Source of the DNA: Lycocorax pyrrhopterus obiensis
Lineage: Eukaryota > Chordata > Aves > Passeriformes > Paradisaeidae
Assembly: GCA_014706295.1 (NCBI GenBank)
Contig: JACSVZ010000006.1
Coordinates: 25,044,629 to 25,108,628, forward strand
Length of the DNA stretch: 64,000 bases
Reading direction: 5' to 3'
Part shown: in pieces, positions 61,301-64,000 of the stretch
How positions within the stretch are numbered: the stretch's first letter is position 1
Layout: the number at the start of each line of letters is the position of its first letter
Program-made: the position numbers and the translations under genes
Notes under the pieces: generated by a model
Database searches by the model: none
The model's input: only the letters and a program-made list of their open reading frames with translations
What the model was told of the DNA's origin: nothing

Positions 61301-63871
61301 CCTGCCCCCAGTGTGTTTGCTTGCAGGGGCACAGAATGAGAAAGCATGAAGGCCTGTTCAGCAATACCTAAACATTGGTATGTTATCGACACTTGTTTTA
61401 GTCACAATTCCAAAACACAGCTTCATACAGGGCTGCTTTGAAGAAAGTTACTCCATCCCAGCCAAAACCAGTACACTTTGTTTTACTTAATATTTACCGT
61501 GTGTTCCCCTCCTATTAGCATGATGTGGTGATGGAAAGTACTTGTCTAATTTCATCCTATTGGTGTATGAAACTTGCTGTGCTGGCAGCTGGGGACTGTT
61601 CTGGCTTCTGTGTCTTAGAAGGAGCTTCTCAGGGGTGTAGCTCCAGCTTTTAAACTGGGGGCAACACAGTATTCAAAATCCAGGATGATAAACGTACTGT
61701 TCAGCTCTAAGAGAAATAGAACTAGTTGAGACAGTTCACAGCTTGGAGATGACACAACTTAAATCTCCCTTCTGGACTTTGGATACAGGCTTTTAGGGGG
61801 TTGATTTATTTGAATTTCTGGCTGGGCTAAATCAACTAGGAAAATAGTAGAAATACTGCTAATGCCAAGAATCATGTCCATATAATAACAATTTTATTTA
61901 GCTATGCAGGACAGGTGGGGTACCTGATTGCTGGAATGAAGGAAGTAGCGGAAGCCCAAATAGGAGACACACTGTTTTTGTATAAACAGCCAGTGGAGCC
62001 TTTGCCTGGCTTTAAGTCAGCGAAGCCAATGGTTTTTGCAGGTGAGGAGTAAATCAATATAAAGTGGAGTTATTTTTTTCCAATAACAAGAGTAAGAGCT
62101 GTTAGAGCTTTTAAAAGAAGATGTGTATATTAAGAGTCGGGAGGATTAGAATTTTAGCCAAGGTGCATCATTTATGTAGCTTTGTGTGTTTTCCCTGTGA
62201 CTTAACAGGATTAGTAATAATTGCTGACTGGTTTTATATGAATACAAGACAAACATGTATTTTTGCCCATGATTATTGTTTCTAATGCCAGTAAACTCTT
62301 AATAGCTGGAAAAGAAGGGTTGAAATTTAAAAAAAAATGGAGGGAACTCTTTTTCTTGCTTATCAGGTTCCTGTAATTATTGTGTTGGTTTTTCTTCTTT
62401 TAAAACTTAGCAGCTGTTTCATTTTGTTAAACATAGTAAACTGCCATAATACTCAGAATGATCCCGTAAAATATTTGACTTTTTGAGCTTGAATAGTTCT
62501 ATTGAGCTGTTGCCACTAGCTTCAGTAACTACTACAAATGCTACAGAAGGTAGCTTTAGAAGGAGATTCTGTAAATAATTTTCTAGATTTGTTGTGGAGC
62601 AGTGTGTAAAAACTCACTTGAACTGTCTCATGGAGACGAGGCAGTCTCTCAGTGAGTGTCAAAAAGTGTAATCTTGTAAATAATGTTTTTGTGTGCATGT
62701 GTGTTGCTTCTTGATGTAATCTACATTTTCTGAACATACAAAGATCTGAAAAGTGATACAGTAGTATCTATTTCAGGCAGTAGTTATACAAACAGCTGTT
62801 TTTATTAATTCCAAAAATCAGAGAAATATTTGCAACTTTGAAGTGATACGTTTTTATTTTTCACTCACTGTTAGCTTCGAGGGAACATCTCAGTGAAGTC
62901 TGTCTGCTTATTCATGCATGCCTAAGCTATACATTTACACTGCAAAAGTGGTTATACTCAACTGTGAATCTTCCACAAAAGTAAAGGATTAGATGAGTAC
63001 AGTGATCCTACCATTATGGTTTAGATGTTAATTCTGAGGTAATCTAAAACTTTCTTATGTTTTGACTAATTTTTATTGAGGAGAAAAGAATACTCATGTT
63101 CTTTTTCACATTTAAAAGCAGATGGAGCAAAAAGTAAACTATTCCTGATTTTATTACTCTCTTAACTGTAAGCGGCATATTTGAAAGCTAAGTACACAGC
63201 AGCTAAAGCTCTCTGTCACATCACTTTTATCTAATATATTTTGACAGGAATGTATCCTATAGATCAAACAGAATATAATAACCTGAAAAGTGCTTTGGAA
63301 AGGCTGACATTGAATGACTCCAGTGTAACTGTTCATCGTGACAGTAGCCTTGCCTTAGGAGCTGGATGGAGGTGAGGTTTTTGTGCTGCTTTCATTTTTG
63401 AAACTGTTTATAAATTGAGAATGCATGTTTAAGTAAACTGAAGGTAGAATTAAACTTTATTCAAAATTAGGAGCTGCAATTCAAATTAATAATAAAGATC
63501 AAAAGCATTTGATTTTCTAACATTGTCTGCACAGAGAATGAAATTTTTTGTGAGTAATAGGTTTTGTTCTCCAAGACTCGTATTATTGAACTGTAGGATT
63601 ATTTGGTCCCTTGGAGGTTGTTTGCTCTGCCTGATATTGCCATACTAGCACTGTAAACATGCTGAAGGGTGAAAAAGACCACTGTGACGTTCCAGGGGAT
63701 ACCCACATACTTTTGCCGACAGAGTATTTGTTTTCCAGATTGGGTTTCCTTGGTCTTCTACATATGGAAGTCTTTAATCAACGTTTGGAGCAAGAGTATA
63801 ACATGTCTGTTATTTTGACTGCACCTACAGTTCCATATAAAGCTGTTCTTTCCTCAGCAAAGTTGATAAAG
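52285..63871 (+). CDS. GUF1: GUF1, mitochondrial EF4/LepA-type elongation factor GTPase (exons 1-11, 3' part outside window)
   Basis: Spliced exons: 52285-52359, 53971-54082, 55003-55151, 55354-55434, 56876-56953, 57765-57848, 58304-58368, 60177-60380, 61902-62041, 63248-63371 and 63739-63871. They give 415 in-frame codons, about 60 percent of the usual length near 650-670. GUF1 is the mitochondrial homologue of bacterial LepA (EF4), a ribosome-dependent GTPase of the inner membrane/matrix that acts on stalled or mistranslocated ribosomes. Exon 1 is an Arg-rich mitochondrial presequence without acidic residues. All G motifs are present: AHVDHGKST (G1, 45-53), RERGIT (G2, 82-87), DTPG (G3, 110-113), NKID (G4, 164-167) and SAK (G5, 195-197). 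The beta-barrel domain 2 follows in exon 8, then the EF-G III-like domain in exons 9-11. The last exons, including the LepA-specific C-terminal domain, lie beyond the window. Confidence 0.97.
52360..53970 (+). other. GUF1 intron 1
   Basis: The 1.6 kb intron starts in the CpG island, then contains an LTR-like block (about 52520-53050). After that comes ordinary AT-rich sequence up to the exon 2 acceptor. Confidence 0.85.
52520..53050 (+). mobile_element. Putative retroviral solo LTR in GUF1 intron 1
   Basis: The block has an LTR-like order: a promoter-like TATAAATAGTATAAA at about 52906-52920, then an AATAAA at about 52986 followed by a short TG-rich downstream stretch. Base composition and CpG content differ from the rest of the intron. 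No internal viral genes are present. I could not find matching target duplications, so the ends and the assignment are provisional; a chance promoter-like sequence is possible. Confidence 0.42.
53971..54082 (+). CDS. GUF1: GUF1 exon 2 (G1/P-loop)
   Basis: TTTTTCAG acceptor and GTAAGT donor. It encodes residues 26-62 and the first base of codon 63, including [20 protein letters not shown], the P-loop that binds GTP phosphates. An intron of about 1.6 kb separates it from exon 1. Confidence 0.97.
55003..55151 (+). CDS. GUF1: GUF1 exon 3 (switch I / G2 and start of G3)
   Basis: TTTTTTGTAG acceptor and GTAAGT donor after CCA. It encodes residues 63-112 with the switch-I motif [12 protein letters not shown] and ends in LIDTP. 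The DTPG motif is therefore split by the next intron. Confidence 0.97.
55354..55434 (+). CDS. GUF1: GUF1 exon 4 (G3, switch II)
   Basis: CTCCACAG acceptor. It encodes residues 113-139 ([18 protein letters not shown]...VDANE). The donor is GAG|GTGTAGTT, weak compared with the other exons and giving an immediate in-frame stop (TAG) if the site is not used. The reading frame and homology both require the splice here. Confidence 0.96.
56876..56953 (+). CDS. GUF1: GUF1 exon 5
   Basis: TTTTCTAG acceptor and AAG|GTAATA donor. It encodes residues 140-165 ([17 protein letters not shown]...) and ends in the first half of the guanine-specificity motif, NK, with ID in exon 6. Confidence 0.96.
57765..57848 (+). 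CDS. GUF1: GUF1 exon 6 (G4 completed)
   Basis: TTTTGCAG acceptor and AGG|GTAAGA donor. It encodes residues 166-193, beginning ID to complete NKID, followed by the helix [20 protein letters not shown]. Confidence 0.96.
58304..58368 (+). CDS. GUF1: GUF1 exon 7 (G5)
   Basis: TTGTTTTAG acceptor and CC|GTAAGT donor. It encodes residues 194-214 and two bases of codon 215, with ISAK (G5) at its start and the end of the GTPase domain (VIEKIPP). Confidence 0.95.
58369..60176 (+). other. GUF1 intron 7
   Basis: About 1.8 kb, most of which is one CR1 LINE fragment in the gene's orientation. The remainder is a short AT-rich flank and the T-rich tract before exon 8. Confidence 0.85.
58530..60095 (+). mobile_element. 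CR1 LINE, 5'-truncated, sense to GUF1
   Basis: The copy covers the reverse-transcriptase part of ORF2 through the 3' end. Recognisable pieces in broken frames include a GPDS...DLK block near 58718, [16 protein letters not shown] coding near 59010-59050, VYLDF near 59079-59093, LEYCVQFW near 59713-59740 and [17 protein letters not shown] near 59820-59870. It ends with the avian CR1 tail (CCTTCCAACCTGG..GATTCTATGA) at about 60092. Many stops and indels, including a short internal duplication at 59079-59110, show it is long dead. CR1 copies are typically truncated at the 5' end. Confidence 0.9.
60177..60380 (+). CDS. GUF1: GUF1 exon 8 (beta-barrel domain 2)
   Basis: A T-rich tract and GTGACAG acceptor; CT|GTAAGT donor. 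It encodes residues 215-283, the link into and most of domain II ([20 protein letters not shown]...GHKIVSAHT...VNEVGILTP). It lies 80-90 bases after the end of a CR1 insertion, so the element stops just short of the acceptor tract. Confidence 0.96.
60381..61901 (+). other. GUF1 intron 8
   Basis: About 1.5 kb, containing an antisense LTR at about 60962-61478 with unremarkable sequence on both sides. Confidence 0.85.
60962..61478 (-). mobile_element. Avian endogenous retrovirus solo LTR, antisense in GUF1 intron 8
   Basis: Read on the minus strand, the block begins at about 61478 with a TG..CTGGTTTTGGCTGGGAT start, which I recognise as a common avian ERV LTR family. It continues through the CCAAACTGGCCAAA..TTCCATACCACAGCA stretch and an AATAAA near 61208-61216. 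It ends near 60962 with GGGTTCAACCCACCAGACA. No internal viral genes flank it. Class is uncertain (ERVL or ERVK); target duplications were not clear by eye. Confidence 0.75.
61902..62041 (+). CDS. GUF1: GUF1 exon 9
   Basis: TTTATTTAG acceptor and GCAG|GTGAGG donor. It encodes the end of residue 283 to the first base of codon 330: [20 protein letters not shown], then [18 protein letters not shown], the end of domain II and the start of the EF-G III-like domain. Confidence 0.96.
62042..63738 (+). other. GUF1 introns 9 and 10
   Basis: Introns 62042-63247 and 63372-63738 are AT-rich and contain no recognised repeat or RNA gene. The sequence after 63871 is the start of intron 11. Confidence 0.8.
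63248..63371 (+). CDS. GUF1: GUF1 exon 10
   Basis: TTTTGACAG acceptor and TGGAG|GTGAGG donor. It encodes residues 330-370 and two bases of codon 371 ([13 protein letters not shown]...[22 protein letters not shown]). Confidence 0.96.
63739..63871 (+). CDS. GUF1: GUF1 exon 11 (last exon in window)
   Basis: TTTTCCAG acceptor and AAG|GTATGT donor. It encodes residues 371-415 ([20 protein letters not shown]...[15 protein letters not shown]). The gene continues beyond 64000. Confidence 0.96.
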
Positions 63872-64000
63872 GTATGTAAAATTCATTAAAAAATTACGTA
63901 AATAGCAGTTTAAAAGCCTCCTATAATAAACATCTAGAGTCTCTTTTTAAATGTAGGCTAGTACTGTATTTTATAGTAAGCATCAGGAACACCAGTATAT

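Overview
This is vertebrate nuclear DNA, almost certainly from a bird. Exons are small and separated by long introns with GT-AG borders. Most of the window is AT-rich noncoding sequence. The interspersed repeats are of avian type: CR1 LINE copies ending in the characteristic 3' tail (seen at 6.3-6.6 kb, 47.2-47.9 kb and 58.5-60.1 kb) and solo LTRs of endogenous retroviruses. I cannot name the species from the sequence.

Two protein-coding genes can be read exon by exon. YIPF7, a Yip1-domain Golgi/ER membrane protein, lies on the minus strand in five coding exons between 32393 and 20225 and is complete at 257 codons from an ATG. GUF1, the mitochondrial EF4/LepA-type translation GTPase, lies on the plus strand. 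Its first eleven coding exons run from 52285 to 63871 (415 codons) and the rest of the gene lies beyond the right edge. The two genes are head to head, the same arrangement as the human KCTD8-YIPF7-GUF1-GNPDA2 neighbourhood (order from general knowledge). All splice phases join in frame for both genes.

Layout: 1-20 kb is the intergenic region downstream of YIPF7 and carries two independently inserted solo LTRs of one family plus a CR1 tail. 20-32.4 kb is YIPF7. 32.4-52 kb separates the two coding starts and holds microsatellites, decayed LINE remnants, a CR1 copy, a long GGAA microsatellite and a strong hairpin. A CpG island at about 52.0-52.45 kb is the GUF1 promoter and exon 1. 52.4-64 kb is GUF1, with an LTR-like block in intron 1, a 1.5 kb CR1 in intron 7 and an antisense-oriented LTR in intron 8.

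The genes do not form a functional pathway together: one acts in Golgi/ER membrane traffic, the other in mitochondrial translation quality control. I found no tRNA, rRNA, CRISPR, operon-like structure or new multi-gene system. The best leads are the paired solo LTRs with perfect 6-bp target duplications, the hairpin near 41.1 kb, a probable missing upstream exon of YIPF7, and the A/C-only strand-biased tract near 3.7 kb.
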